From the NCBI GenBank assembly GCA_030448245.1, contig JAUJNH010000007.1, forward strand, positions 124,001 through 188,000: a DNA stretch of 64,000 bases, written 5' to 3'. The position numbers and the translations under genes were made by a program. Shown piece by piece: positions 34,009-41,825 of this stretch (position 1 is its first letter; every line of letters starts with the position of its first letter). Under the pieces are notes generated by a model. The model saw only the letters and a program-made list of their open reading frames with translations, was not told the origin of the DNA and ran no database searches. The stretch comes from Acidimicrobiales bacterium. Lineage in GTDB: Bacteria > Actinomycetota > Acidimicrobiia > Acidimicrobiales > JAUJNH01.

Positions 34009-34925
34009 TGTCACCGGGCCTGAAGAGCCTCGCCGCGCTGGTGGCCGCCGCGGCCATGGTGGGTGCCGCGGTCGTGGGGCGCGGTGCGCTCGAGACGAAG
34101 AAGGAGCGCGACGACCTCCGCCTCACGGTGGCGTGCGACCCCCTGGCCCAGGCGTTCTGCGAGGCGGCCGCGGCCGCCGATCCCCGCGTCACCGTCAAGG
34201 TCGAGGCGCCGGACGTCACCACCAAGCGGCTCGTCGGGCTGCAAGCCGGGGAGCGCCCTGACATCCAGGCGTGGGTCAGCGTCGGCCCTTGGCTCCAGAT
34301 GGCCGACGGCCGCCGCCCGGGCCAAGCCCGGTTGCAACGGGGCGATCCCCACTTCGTGTCCTCCACGCCGCTGGTGCTCGTCACCCGCGCCGGCCAGAGG
34401 CTCGACGCGTGCGGAAAGCCGCCGGCCGGCTGCCTGCCGCTGCCTCGCAGCTCGGTCGGCCTCCCGTCGCCCCGCAGCAGCGGCATCGGCCTGGCGGGTC
34501 TGGCCCAGGTGGTTCTGGCCGCCACCGGCACGGCGGCCGCCGAGCTCGACAGGTCGGTCATCGAGTCGGGCAGCGCGGTACCGGTGATCGACGCCCTCGA
34601 ACGGGCGACGAATCCGACCGCTGGCCTCGAGCAGCTCAACGCCAACTTCGCCCAGGCCAACCCGCTGGTCACCACCCAGGCGGCGGCGGCGGCGGTTGGC
34701 AGCCGCGCCGCCGTGATTCCGAGCGACCCGCCCGTCCGAGCCGTCCTCCAGGTGGGGCTGCTCGACGAGACCGCTCGCCTCGCCATGGGCGGCTCCGGGC
34801 CGGCAGGCAGGGCTTTGGCCAAGGCCGCCACCGATGCCGGCTGGGGCCCGCCGCTCGACCCCGCCGGCGGGCTCCCGGACCCCGGCGTCCTGGCCGCGCT
34901 CCAGGACGCCTGGCGGGGCCCATAG
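34008..34925 (+). CDS. Membrane-anchored substrate-binding-like protein
   Basis: A 305-residue protein with an N-terminal membrane anchor (about residues 8-25) and an extracytoplasmic domain resembling a type 2 periplasmic binding protein (LTVACDPLAQAFCEAAA, PDIQAWVSVGPWLQ, STPLVLVTRAG, SSGIGLAGLAQVVLAATG). Two short Cys-containing loops might form a disulfide. It looks like a stand-alone paralogue of the N-terminal domain of the VWA lipoprotein two genes on. It overlaps the AAA+ gene by one base (TGATG). There is no transporter gene, so it is more likely a sensor or assembly factor than a nutrient receptor. Confidence 0.65.
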   Translation: MSPGLKSLAALVAAAAMVGAAVVGRGALETKKERDDLRLTVACDPLAQAFCEAAAAADPRVTVKVEAPDVTTKRLVGLQAGERPDIQAWVSVGPWLQMADGRRPGQARLQRGDPHFVSSTPLVLVTRAGQRLDACGKPPAGCLPLPRSSVGLPSPRSSGIGLAGLAQVVLAATGTAAAELDRSVIESGSAVPVIDALERATNPTAGLEQLNANFAQANPLVTTQAAAAAVGSRAAVIPSDPPVRAVLQVGLLDETARLAMGGSGPAGRALAKAATDAGWGPPLDPAGGLPDPGVLAALQDAWRGP

Positions 34926-34931
34926 CGATTG

Positions 34932-35597
34932 TCAGCCAGGCGCCGCCTCGGTCCCGAGGACGACCTGGAAGGCGCTCGCCCAGTCCTGGTAGCCAACGTC
35001 GTTGGGGTGGAACCAGTCGGCCGCGTACTTCCCCCGCCACGGTGGACCGGTTGCCGCCCACAGGTCGACGAGGCGCAGGTCTCGGGCCGAAGCCAGCTCT
35101 GCCAACAGCTCGTTGACCTGGTGGGCTTCCCGCTCCCGCAGGCCCCTGGGCAGGTTGGCCAGCAGCGAGCCGGCCGGCAGCGCAGCCGAGACCTGCTTCA
35201 TTGCCTCGGCCAGGCCTGCGGGCCGGCGCAGCAGGTCGTTGGCCCCGACCGCGCAGGAGACCAGGTCAGGTGTGAGGGTGGCGAGCGCTGGAACCTGGTC
35301 AACCAGCACGTCGGCGGCCAACGCCCCGCTCTTGGAGAGGTTGACCACCCGCCACTTCACCAGGTCGCGCTCCTCGAGCCAGGCCCGGACGAGCCCGACG
35401 TAGCCGCGGCTGGCCGCGCTGGCTCCGACGCCCTGGGCCGTCGAGTCACCGAACACGACCCAGAGCCGCTCCGTCCCCTGTCCGGGATGGTCGTTGGCCC
35501 GGCGCCACTCCTCGGCGTAGGCCAGGATCTGGTGGCGCCGCTCGCGGGTGCCGGGCAGGAGGCCGAGCAGCCGCCGCCGTACCGCCCCTCGCTCCAC
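34932..35597 (-). CDS. SGNH/GDSL hydrolase
   Basis: A 221-residue SGNH-fold hydrolase with VVFGDSTAQG (catalytic Ser block), GANDLLRR (Asn block), and DWFHPNDVGYQ (catalytic Asp and His block). These enzymes cleave esters of lipids, sugars or cell-wall acetyl groups. It has no clear signal peptide, so it may act inside the cell. It is read opposite to the flanking TerB-AAA/PspA genes and sits inside their run, 6 bp from the preceding gene's stop. Confidence 0.8.
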   Translation of the reverse strand: MERGAVRRRLLGLLPGTRERRHQILAYAEEWRRANDHPGQGTERLWVVFGDSTAQGVGASAASRGYVGLVRAWLEERDLVKWRVVNLSKSGALAADVLVDQVPALATLTPDLVSCAVGANDLLRRPAGLAEAMKQVSAALPAGSLLANLPRGLREREAHQVNELLAELASARDLRLVDLWAATGPPWRGKYAADWFHPNDVGYQDWASAFQVVLGTEAAPG

Positions 35598-35677
35598 GCC
35601 ACCTGCAACCCCGTCGTCAGCTCCCGCCTTCCACGCCAGCCGGTCGGGGCCTGAGCCCGTTCGCCGCAGGGTGGCCC

Positions 35678-35683
35678 TAACCT
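35678..35683 (+). promoter_or_regulatory. Leaderless-type -10 element (TAACCT)
   Basis: TAACCT lies 6 nt before the GTG at 35690. It gives the second half of the PspA-linked gene set its own likely promoter. Confidence 0.55.
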
Positions 35684-35689
35684 GCTCTC

Positions 35690-37489
35690 GTGCGCGCTCG
35701 GCTGGCCCTGCTCGCGGTGGCGGTGGCCCTGGTGGCGTCCGGCTGCAGCCCGAAGGGCGGTGGGCAGGACGAGGGCGACGCTCCCGAGGGGTGCACGACG
35801 ATCCAGGTGACCGTCAGCCCGGAGAAGGTCGACCTCATGACCGAGCTGGCCGCCGACTTCAACAAGACCCGGGAATCGAAGCAGGCGGCCGAGGGATCGT
35901 GCGCGTTCGCCAAGGTCCGCCGCCTCTCCTCCGGGGCGGGCGCCGAGGCCCTGCCGGCCGGATGGGCCGACGAGGCCGCCCACGGCCCCAAGCCGACGAT
36001 CTGGTCGCCGGCCGGCGCCGCCTGGGGCGCCGTGGCCAACCAGCGGCTGGCCGACAAGGGCCAGCCGGCCATGGCCCCACGCGACGCCCAGTCGCTCATG
36101 CTCACGCCCCTCGTCATCGGGATGCCGAAGCCGATGGCCGACGCGCTCGGCTACCCCGCCAAGCCGATCGGGTTCGACGACCTGGTCGCGCTGTCGCAGG
36201 ACCCGGCCGGCTGGGGCGGCAAGGGCCACCCTGAGTGGGGGCCGTTCAAGCTCGGCAAGACCAACCCGAACTTCTCGACCAGCGGGCTGAACGCCACCAC
36301 CGCCCAGTACTACACGGCGGTGAAGAAGACGTCGGGGTTGACCGCCGAGGACGTCGCCCGCCCCGAGGTCGCCGAGTTCAACCGCAAGATCGAAGCGGCG
36401 GTCGTCCACTACGGCGACACCACGCTCACGTTCCTGAACAACCTCTACCGGGCGGACCAGCGGGGCACCGCGCTCACCTACGTGTCGGCGGTGGCCGTCG
36501 AGGAGAAGTCGATCATCGACTACAACCGCGGCAACCCGGACGGCGTGCTCGAGCAGGGCGAGAAGCCCCGCCCGCCCCGAGTGCCTCTGGTGGCCGTGTA
36601 CCCGAAGGACGGCACCCTCTTCTCCGACAACCCGCTTTACGTCCTCGACGCCCCCTGGGTCACCCCCAAGCACCGGGCCGGCGGGCAGGCCTTCGCCCGC
36701 TTCGTCCAGGAGACCGACAACCAGAAGAAGGCGCTGGCCACCGGCTTCCGCCCGGCCAACCCGGCGGTGGCCGTGGCCGACCCGATCGCCGTCGCCAACG
36801 GCGTCGACCCGGGCCAGCCCGCCACCACCCTCGGCGTACCCGACCCGCCCGTGCTCGCCTCGATCATCACCAAGTGGGGCGAGCAGCGCAAGGGTGCGCA
36901 GGTGCTGCTGGTCATCGACGTGTCGGGCTCGATGGGCGAGGAGGCAGGCGACGGCCAGACCAAGCTCGACCTGGCCAAGCAGGCAGCCGTCAACGCCCTG
37001 TCGCAGTTCGGGCCGAACGACCTGGTCGGCCTGCGCATCTTCTCCACCGGCATCGGGCGCGGCGAGTCGACCGACTACCTCGACCTCGTCCCCATCGGCC
37101 CGATCGCCACCAACCGGGAGCAGATCGCCACCCGCATCCGAGGCCTGGTGCCGACGGAGGGAACCCCGCTCTACACCACGGCCACGGCCAGCTTCGAGCT
37201 CATCACCAGGCAGTACAAGCCCGCGCTGATCAACGCGGTGGTGCTCCTCACCGACGGCAGGAACGAGGACCAGCGCAACAACGACCTCCAGGGCACGCTG
37301 GCCAAGCTGAGCGCCGGGAGCGAGGGCGGCGGGACCCGCCCGGTGCGGCTGTTCACGATCGGGTTCGGCAAGGACGCCGACCAGGGCGCCCTCCGCCGGC
37401 TGGCCGAGGCCACCTCCGCCCGCGCCTACGACTCGTCCGACCCCAGGGCCATCGACCAGGTCTTCACCAACGTGATCTCCAACTTCTGA
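35690..37489 (+). CDS. Lipoprotein with binding-protein domain and C-terminal VWA domain
   Basis: A 599-residue predicted lipoprotein. The signal peptide ends in a lipobox-like VASGCS at residues 16-21. Residues ~35-380 form a type 2 periplasmic-binding-protein-like domain. Residues ~400-599 are a VWA domain with the full metal motif DVSGS, TEGTPLYT and LLTDGRNEDQ. It should sit on the outer face of the membrane. GTG at 35690 follows a leaderless-type promoter. The coiled-coil membrane protein and pspA follow closely. A binding domain joined to VWA suggests sensing or assembly outside the cell that is reported to PspA inside. Confidence 0.75.
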   Translation: MRARLALLAVAVALVASGCSPKGGGQDEGDAPEGCTTIQVTVSPEKVDLMTELAADFNKTRESKQAAEGSCAFAKVRRLSSGAGAEALPAGWADEAAHGPKPTIWSPAGAAWGAVANQRLADKGQPAMAPRDAQSLMLTPLVIGMPKPMADALGYPAKPIGFDDLVALSQDPAGWGGKGHPEWGPFKLGKTNPNFSTSGLNATTAQYYTAVKKTSGLTAEDVARPEVAEFNRKIEAAVVHYGDTTLTFLNNLYRADQRGTALTYVSAVAVEEKSIIDYNRGNPDGVLEQGEKPRPPRVPLVAVYPKDGTLFSDNPLYVLDAPWVTPKHRAGGQAFARFVQETDNQKKALATGFRPANPAVAVADPIAVANGVDPGQPATTLGVPDPPVLASIITKWGEQRKGAQVLLVIDVSGSMGEEAGDGQTKLDLAKQAAVNALSQFGPNDLVGLRIFSTGIGRGESTDYLDLVPIGPIATNREQIATRIRGLVPTEGTPLYTTATASFELITRQYKPALINAVVLLTDGRNEDQRNNDLQGTLAKLSAGSEGGGTRPVRLFTIGFGKDADQGALRRLAEATSARAYDSSDPRAIDQVFTNVISNF

Positions 37490-37499
37490 GGTGGTCTGA

Positions 37500-38297
37500 G
37501 TGGCCGTCGAGCGCCTGCCCGAGGACGTCCGCACCCCGGCCGTGGCGCGGGCCATGTTCAGCCCGTCGGCCATCCTGCTCGGCGGCGGTGCGGCGTCGGT
37601 GGCCATCCTGGCCGGGCTGTGGCCGCTCGCCCCGGTCGCCGCCCTGGTCGGCTGGGGGGCGAAGGTGGCGCTGGCCATCCCCCGCAAGCGCCGGCCCACC
37701 ATCAACCCGGGCCGGCTGCCCAACCCGTGGAAGACCTTCGTGATCGAGGCGGCGCAGGCGGCCAAGCGGTTCAACGACCTGGTGCGCACGCTGCCGCACG
37801 GCCCGATGCGCGACGAGCTGGCCGAGGTGGGAGCGAGGGTGGACGAGGCCGTGCGGGAGTGCTGGGAGATCGCCAACCGCGGCGCCCGACTCGACCTGGC
37901 CCGCCGGCAGCTCGGCCTCACCCAGGCGGCCACGGAGCTCGAGCGCCTCAAGGGCGAGCGCCACCTGCGGGCCCAGCAGGGCATGGACCTGGTGTCGATC
38001 GACCGGGCCATCACCGCCGTGCAGCGCCAGCTGGCCGCCGGGCAGCGGGTCGAGGCGGCCGCCTTCGAGGCCCGCGACCGGCTGCGCGTGCTCAACGCCC
38101 AGCTCGACGAGGCGGTGGCCGCCGTCGTCGAGCTCAGCCTGCGACCCAGCGCCGGCGGCTCGGCCGGCGCCGTCCGTGGCCAGGTGAACGGCATCATCGA
38201 CGAGCTCGAAGCGCTGCGGCTGGCGCTCGACGAGACTGACACCCTCACCGCCCCCTCACCCGACGGGGCGGCCTCCTCTACCTTGGAGCAGCGATGA
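37500..38297 (+). CDS. Membrane protein with long coiled coil, partner of PspA
   Basis: A 265-residue protein. One or two membrane helices lie near the N-terminus (AILLGGGAASVAILAGLW, PVAALVGWGAKVALAIP), followed by a long charged helical region rich in coiled-coil heptads (LERLKGERHLRAQQ, AITAVQRQLAAGQRVEAAAFEARDRL). The helical part resembles PspA-like rods, so it may be a membrane-tethered PspA partner. I do not recognise a named family. It overlaps pspA by 4 bp (ATGA), which ties the two together. Confidence 0.65.
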   Translation: MAVERLPEDVRTPAVARAMFSPSAILLGGGAASVAILAGLWPLAPVAALVGWGAKVALAIPRKRRPTINPGRLPNPWKTFVIEAAQAAKRFNDLVRTLPHGPMRDELAEVGARVDEAVRECWEIANRGARLDLARRQLGLTQAATELERLKGERHLRAQQGMDLVSIDRAITAVQRQLAAGQRVEAAAFEARDRLRVLNAQLDEAVAAVVELSLRPSAGGSAGAVRGQVNGIIDELEALRLALDETDTLTAPSPDGAASSTLEQR

Positions 38298-39112
38298 TCA
38301 AGCTCTTCCGCAAGATGGGCAAGTACATGACCGCCCTGTTCACCGGCAAGTTCAACGAGGCGGCCGACCCCAAGATCCAGCTCGAGCAGGCGATCATGGA
38401 GGCCCAGGACCAGCACCGGCGGCTCACCGAGCAGGCGGCCAACGTGATCGCCAACCAGAAGCAGACCGAGATGCGGCTGAACCGCTCCATGGAGGAGCTG
38501 GAGACGACCTCCGGCCGGGCCCGCCAGGCCCTCCTGATGGCCGACGACGCCAGCAAGAAGGGCGACGCCACCCGGGCGTCCGAGCTGGAGAAGACGGCCG
38601 AGATCCTGGCCAACAAGCTCATCCAGGTCGAGCGCGAGGTCGAGTCGCTCAAGCAGATGCACCTGCAGACCAGCGAGAACGCCAACAACGCCAAGCGGGC
38701 CGTGCAGTCCAACTCGGCCGCCCTGCAGAAGAAGCTGAGCGAGCGCCAGAAGCTCCTGTCGCAGCTCGACCAGGCGAAGATGCAGGAGCAGATGAACGTG
38801 GCGATGACCAGCCTGAGCGCGTCGGTGGGCCAGGACGTGCCGACCCTCGACGAGGTCCGCCAGAAGATCGAGTCCCGCTACGCCAAGGCGCTGGGCTCGG
38901 CCGAGCTGCAGGAGGACTCGGTCGAGACCCGGATGCTCGAGGTCGAGCAGGCCAGCGCCGACATGGAGGCCCAGGCCCGCCTGGCCGAGCTGCGCACCCA
39001 GCTGGGGCTGTCCGGTGGGACGGCGGCCACGGGCGAGGTCGGCACCGGCTCGGTCTCCGAGCAGGTGCCCCAGCCGGCCCCCTCGGCCGCCGAGGTCCCC
39101 CGCCAGCCCTAG
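38294..39112 (+). CDS. pspA: Phage-shock protein A (PspA/IM30 family)
   Basis: A 272-residue PspA/IM30/Vipp1 protein. It begins with the amphipathic membrane helix (MIKLFRKMGKYM) and continues as a long coiled coil (ANNAKRAVQSNSAALQKKL, QLDQAKMQEQMNVAM). A Gly/Ser/Pro-rich tail follows, ending VPRQP. PspA assembles into rods or rings that protect a stressed membrane. The usual Psp regulators (PspB, PspC, PspF) are not in the window. It is the last gene of the set and is convergent with proB, 10 bp away. Confidence 0.92.
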   Translation: MIKLFRKMGKYMTALFTGKFNEAADPKIQLEQAIMEAQDQHRRLTEQAANVIANQKQTEMRLNRSMEELETTSGRARQALLMADDASKKGDATRASELEKTAEILANKLIQVEREVESLKQMHLQTSENANNAKRAVQSNSAALQKKLSERQKLLSQLDQAKMQEQMNVAMTSLSASVGQDVPTLDEVRQKIESRYAKALGSAELQEDSVETRMLEVEQASADMEAQARLAELRTQLGLSGGTAATGEVGTGSVSEQVPQPAPSAAEVPRQP

Positions 39113-39122
39113 CGGCCAGCCC

Positions 39123-40208
39123 CTACGGCAGCATGACGAGGTCGTCCCGGTGGACGACCTCGTGCGGCATGTCGGCCGGGAGGTCGTCGGTGCGGCGGCC
39201 GGCCAGCGCCTCGATGGTGGCCGCGGCGTGGCGGACCAGGCCCTTGGCGAAGATCCGGCCAGCCGGATCGGCCAGCTCGACCGCGGCGCCGGCAGGGAAG
39301 CTGCCCTTCACGGAGACCACCCCCGCCGGGAGGAGTGACACGGCCCGCTCGGTGAGAGCCCGGCGGGCGCCGTCGTCGACGACCACCGTCCCGCTGGCGC
39401 CGACGGCGAAGGCGATCCACAGCTTGCGGGCCGGGAGGCGGCGGCCGCGGGGCACGACGACGGTGCCCACGCCCGGCCTCGCCGCCACCGCGTCGACCAG
39501 CACGTCGGGCCGGGCGGCGGCGGCGATCACCGCCCGCACCCCCGACCAGGCGGCGATCTTGGCGGCCGCCAGCTTCGAGGCCATGCCCCCGCTCCCCCGG
39601 GCCGAGCCGGCGCCGCCGGCCAGCGCCTCGAGGGCGGTGTCGACCTGGACGATCTCCTCGATGAGGGTGCCGGCGGCGTCGAGGCGGGGGTCGGCCGTGA
39701 GCAGGCCGGGGGCGTCGGTCAGCAGGACCAGGAGGTCGGCGTAGACCAGGTGGGCGACCAGCGCCGCCAGGTTGTCGTTGTCGCCGTAGCGGATCTCGTC
39801 GTCGGCGACGGCGTCGTTCTCGTTGACGACGGGCACCACGCCCAGCTCGAGCAGGCGGGTGAGGGTCTGGCGGGCGTGCAGGTACTGGGCCCGCTCCACG
39901 AAGTCGTAGGGAGCCAGCAGCACCTGCCCCGACACCAGGCCGTGCCCGGCCAATTGGTCGTCCCAGGTGCGCATCAGCCGGTGCTGGCCCACCGCCGCGA
40001 CCGCCTGCAGGGTGGGCAGGTCGTGCGGGCGGTCCAGGCCGAGCGGCGGCAGGCCGGCGGCGATGGCCCCGCTGGTGACGAGCACGACCCGGTGGCCGGC
40101 GGCTCGGAGCGCCGAGATCTCCCCGGCGACCTTGGCCACCATGACGTCGTCGATGCGGCCAGCCCGGTCGGTCAGGGACGACGTCCCGATCTTCGCCACC
40201 ACCAGCAT
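39123..40208 (-). CDS. proB: Glutamate 5-kinase
   Basis: A 361-residue ProB, first enzyme of proline synthesis. It phosphorylates glutamate and is normally feedback-inhibited by proline. The amino-acid kinase core shows VVAKIGTSSLT at the N-terminus, VTSGAIAAG, PVVNENDAVA and GGMASKLAAA. A C-terminal PUA domain (~275-361) is present. The ATG at 40208 has TAACCT 7 nt upstream, so it has its own likely promoter. It is 8.3 kb from proA, with the PspA-linked set between them on the other strand. Confidence 0.93.
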   Translation of the reverse strand: MLVVAKIGTSSLTDRAGRIDDVMVAKVAGEISALRAAGHRVVLVTSGAIAAGLPPLGLDRPHDLPTLQAVAAVGQHRLMRTWDDQLAGHGLVSGQVLLAPYDFVERAQYLHARQTLTRLLELGVVPVVNENDAVADDEIRYGDNDNLAALVAHLVYADLLVLLTDAPGLLTADPRLDAAGTLIEEIVQVDTALEALAGGAGSARGSGGMASKLAAAKIAAWSGVRAVIAAAARPDVLVDAVAARPGVGTVVVPRGRRLPARKLWIAFAVGASGTVVVDDGARRALTERAVSLLPAGVVSVKGSFPAGAAVELADPAGRIFAKGLVRHAAATIEALAGRRTDDLPADMPHEVVHRDDLVMLP

Positions 40209-40215
40209 CCGGGCC

Positions 40216-40221
40216 AGGTTA
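40216..40221 (-). promoter_or_regulatory. Leaderless-type -10 element for proB (TAACCT)
   Basis: On the minus strand TAACCT lies 7 nt before the proB ATG at 40208, with no Shine-Dalgarno sequence between. Confidence 0.55.
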
Positions 40222-40275
40222 CGAGAGGCCCCGGCCGCAGACGTCCGACATCCGCCGCCGGCGCGGCGGCCGTCC

Positions 40276-40758
40276 TCAGGCGGCGCCAGCGGCGCGACGC
40301 AGCTCGGCGATGTCCAGCTTCTTCATGCCGAGCATCGCCTTCATCGCCCGTTGCGATCGCTCGGGGTCGGGGTCGCCCAGGACCTCCCCCAGGGCGGCCG
40401 GGATGATCTGCCAGGAGAGGCCGAACCGGTCCTTCAACCAGCCGCACTGGCTCTCCTTCCCGCCGTCGGTGAGCCTGGTCCACAGCTCGTCGACCTCCTC
40501 CTGGGAGTCGCAGCTCACCTGGAACGAGATCGCCTCGTCGAAGGTGAACTGGGGGCCGCCGTTCAGGGCCACGAACTCGTGGCCCTCCAGCTGGAACCGC
40601 ACGACCATGACCATGCCCTCCGGTCGCGGCCCGGCCGGTCCGTAGAGGCTCACCTCCAGCACCTGCGAGTCCTTGAAGATGCTGCAGTAGAAGGTGGCGG
40701 CTTCCTCGGCCTGGGTGTCGAACCACAGGCAGGGGGTGATCCTGCTCAGTCTCGTCAT
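40276..40758 (-). CDS. VOC-superfamily (PhnB-like) protein
   Basis: A 160-residue single-domain protein of the PhnB/3-demethylubiquinone-like VOC group. It has TPCLWFDTQAEEAATFYCSIF at the start, FVALNGGPQFTFDEAISF in the middle and a C-terminal MLGMKKLDI segment. Members are metal-binding or degenerate glyoxalase folds, often next to ArsR-SRPBCC pairs. ATG at 40758 matches the usual start MTRLSRITP and has AGAGG 9 nt upstream; ATG at 40779 is also possible. It diverges from the ArsR gene, and a TCAACC palindrome lies between them, so it may be in the same regulon. Confidence 0.75.
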   Translation of the reverse strand: MTRLSRITPCLWFDTQAEEAATFYCSIFKDSQVLEVSLYGPAGPRPEGMVMVVRFQLEGHEFVALNGGPQFTFDEAISFQVSCDSQEEVDELWTRLTDGGKESQCGWLKDRFGLSWQIIPAALGEVLGDPDPERSQRAMKAMLGMKKLDIAELRRAAGAA

Positions 40759-40852
40759 CGGGTGCGTCCTCTCGCTCATGGCCGTCGTGGCCCCTTTCAC
40801 TTCTCCTCGGACGAGCCGTCGCCCGCAAAGTCATCGGTCTGGGTGCCTTTCT

Positions 40853-40868
40853 TCAACCAGGTGGTTGA
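40853..40868. promoter_or_regulatory. ArsR-type operator, copy 1
   Basis: TCAACCAGGTGGTTGA is a 16-bp palindrome with two mismatched central bases. It overlaps a perfect -35 hexamer (TTGACA, 40865-40870), so bound repressor would block polymerase. A second copy lies 46 bp downstream. Confidence 0.6.
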
Positions 40869-40894
40869 CAAGGGCGATTGTCCCGTCGTATCGT
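40865..40894 (+). promoter_or_regulatory. Promoter of the arsR-SRPBCC operon
   Basis: The -35 hexamer TTGACA (40865-40870) is perfect, and the -10 candidate TATCGT (40889-40894) is 18 bp downstream. The arsR start is 38 bp after the -10. Operator copies lie on the -35 and just after the -10. Confidence 0.5.
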
Positions 40895-40898
40895 CTAT

Positions 40899-40914
40899 TC
40901 AACCAGACGGTTGA
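40899..40914. promoter_or_regulatory. ArsR-type operator, copy 2
   Basis: TCAACCAGACGGTTGA repeats the TCAACC...GGTTGA arms of copy 1 exactly, with a different centre. It lies just downstream of the -10 element. Confidence 0.6.
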
Positions 40915-40932
40915 CGAGCGGGAGAGGAGGAG

Positions 40933-41310
40933 ATGGTGTCGGCTGACCCGTTGTCACTGGTGTTCTCGGCGCTCGCCGACCCAACCCGCCGCGACATGGT
41001 GGCCCGGCTCACCGTCGCCGACGCCACCGTCAACGAGCTGGCCGCGCCCTACGACGTCACCGTCCAGGCCGTCTCCAAGCACCTGAAGGTGCTGGAGGAG
41101 GCTGGCCTGGTGAGCCGCAGCCGGGAGGCCCAGCGCCGCCCGGTCCACCTCGAAGCGGAGATCTTCGACCTCATGACCGCCTGGATCGAGCGCTACCGCC
41201 GCCAAGCCGAGGAGCGCTACCGCCGCCTCGACGACGTCCTCCGGTCGATGCCGGACGACGTCGAGCCCGTCCTGCCACCCAACCCACCCGAGACAGGAGC
41301 ACCGACATGA
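40933..41310 (+). CDS. ArsR-family transcriptional repressor
   Basis: A 125-residue winged-helix protein of the SdpR-like ArsR group. It starts LVFSALADPTRRDMVARL; the recognition region is VTVQAVSKHLKVLEEAGLVSRSREAQRRPVHLEAE. It has no ArsR metal-binding cysteines, so the ligand is not arsenite-like. ATG at 40933 is preceded by a strong GAGAGGAGG site. It overlaps the SRPBCC gene by 4 bp. The two TCAACC palindromes in the promoter are its expected operators, giving autoregulation. Confidence 0.88.
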   Translation: MVSADPLSLVFSALADPTRRDMVARLTVADATVNELAAPYDVTVQAVSKHLKVLEEAGLVSRSREAQRRPVHLEAEIFDLMTAWIERYRRQAEERYRRLDDVLRSMPDDVEPVLPPNPPETGAPT

Positions 41311-41786
41311 CCACCAGCACCCACGAGACCCAGATCACGGGCGACCCTGACGTCCCGATCGTGCGGATCACCCGCGAGTTCGACGCCCCACCCGACAAGG
41401 TCTTCCGGGCCCACACCGACCCCGAGCTCGTCGTCCAGTGGCTGGGCCCCCGCAGCGTCCAGATGCGGATCGACCACTACGACTGCCGGACCGGCGGTTC
41501 CTACCGCTACGTGCACACCAGTGACGGCGTCGACTACGGCTTCCACGGCTGCTTCCACGAGGTCCGCCCCTCGGAGCTCATCGTCCAGACCTTCACCTTC
41601 GAGGGCGAGCCCGACGGCGTGGCGCTGGAGCGCCTCGTCCTCGAGGACCTCGGCAACGGGCGCACCCGGCTGACCGGGATCTCGCTCGTCGACTCGTTCG
41701 AGGGCCGCGACGCCATCCTGGCCAGCGGCATGGAGTACGGCGTCCGCGAGGGCTACGAACGCCTCGACGAGCTGCTGGCAGCCTGA
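41307..41786 (+). CDS. SRPBCC (AHSA1-like) domain protein
   Basis: A 159-residue START/AHSA1-fold protein with ITREFDAPPDKVFRAHTDPELVVQWLGP, GGSYRYVHTSDGVDYGFHG and a C-terminal GVREGYERLDELL helix. In bacteria such proteins are commonly coupled to ArsR repressors and may bind a hydrophobic ligand. It overlaps the repressor gene by 4 bp. The ligand is unknown. Confidence 0.85.
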   Translation: MTTSTHETQITGDPDVPIVRITREFDAPPDKVFRAHTDPELVVQWLGPRSVQMRIDHYDCRTGGSYRYVHTSDGVDYGFHGCFHEVRPSELIVQTFTFEGEPDGVALERLVLEDLGNGRTRLTGISLVDSFEGRDAILASGMEYGVREGYERLDELLAA

Positions 41787-41825
41787 TCCCTGGACCGCCC
41801 GCCGCCGGACCGCCACGTCGTCCGC

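Noticed and set aside
35357-38662. A ~1100-residue open frame antisense to the VWA/PspA genes
   Set aside because: The true genes on the plus strand carry clear domains, signal peptide and coupling; the antisense frame shows only compositional repeats.
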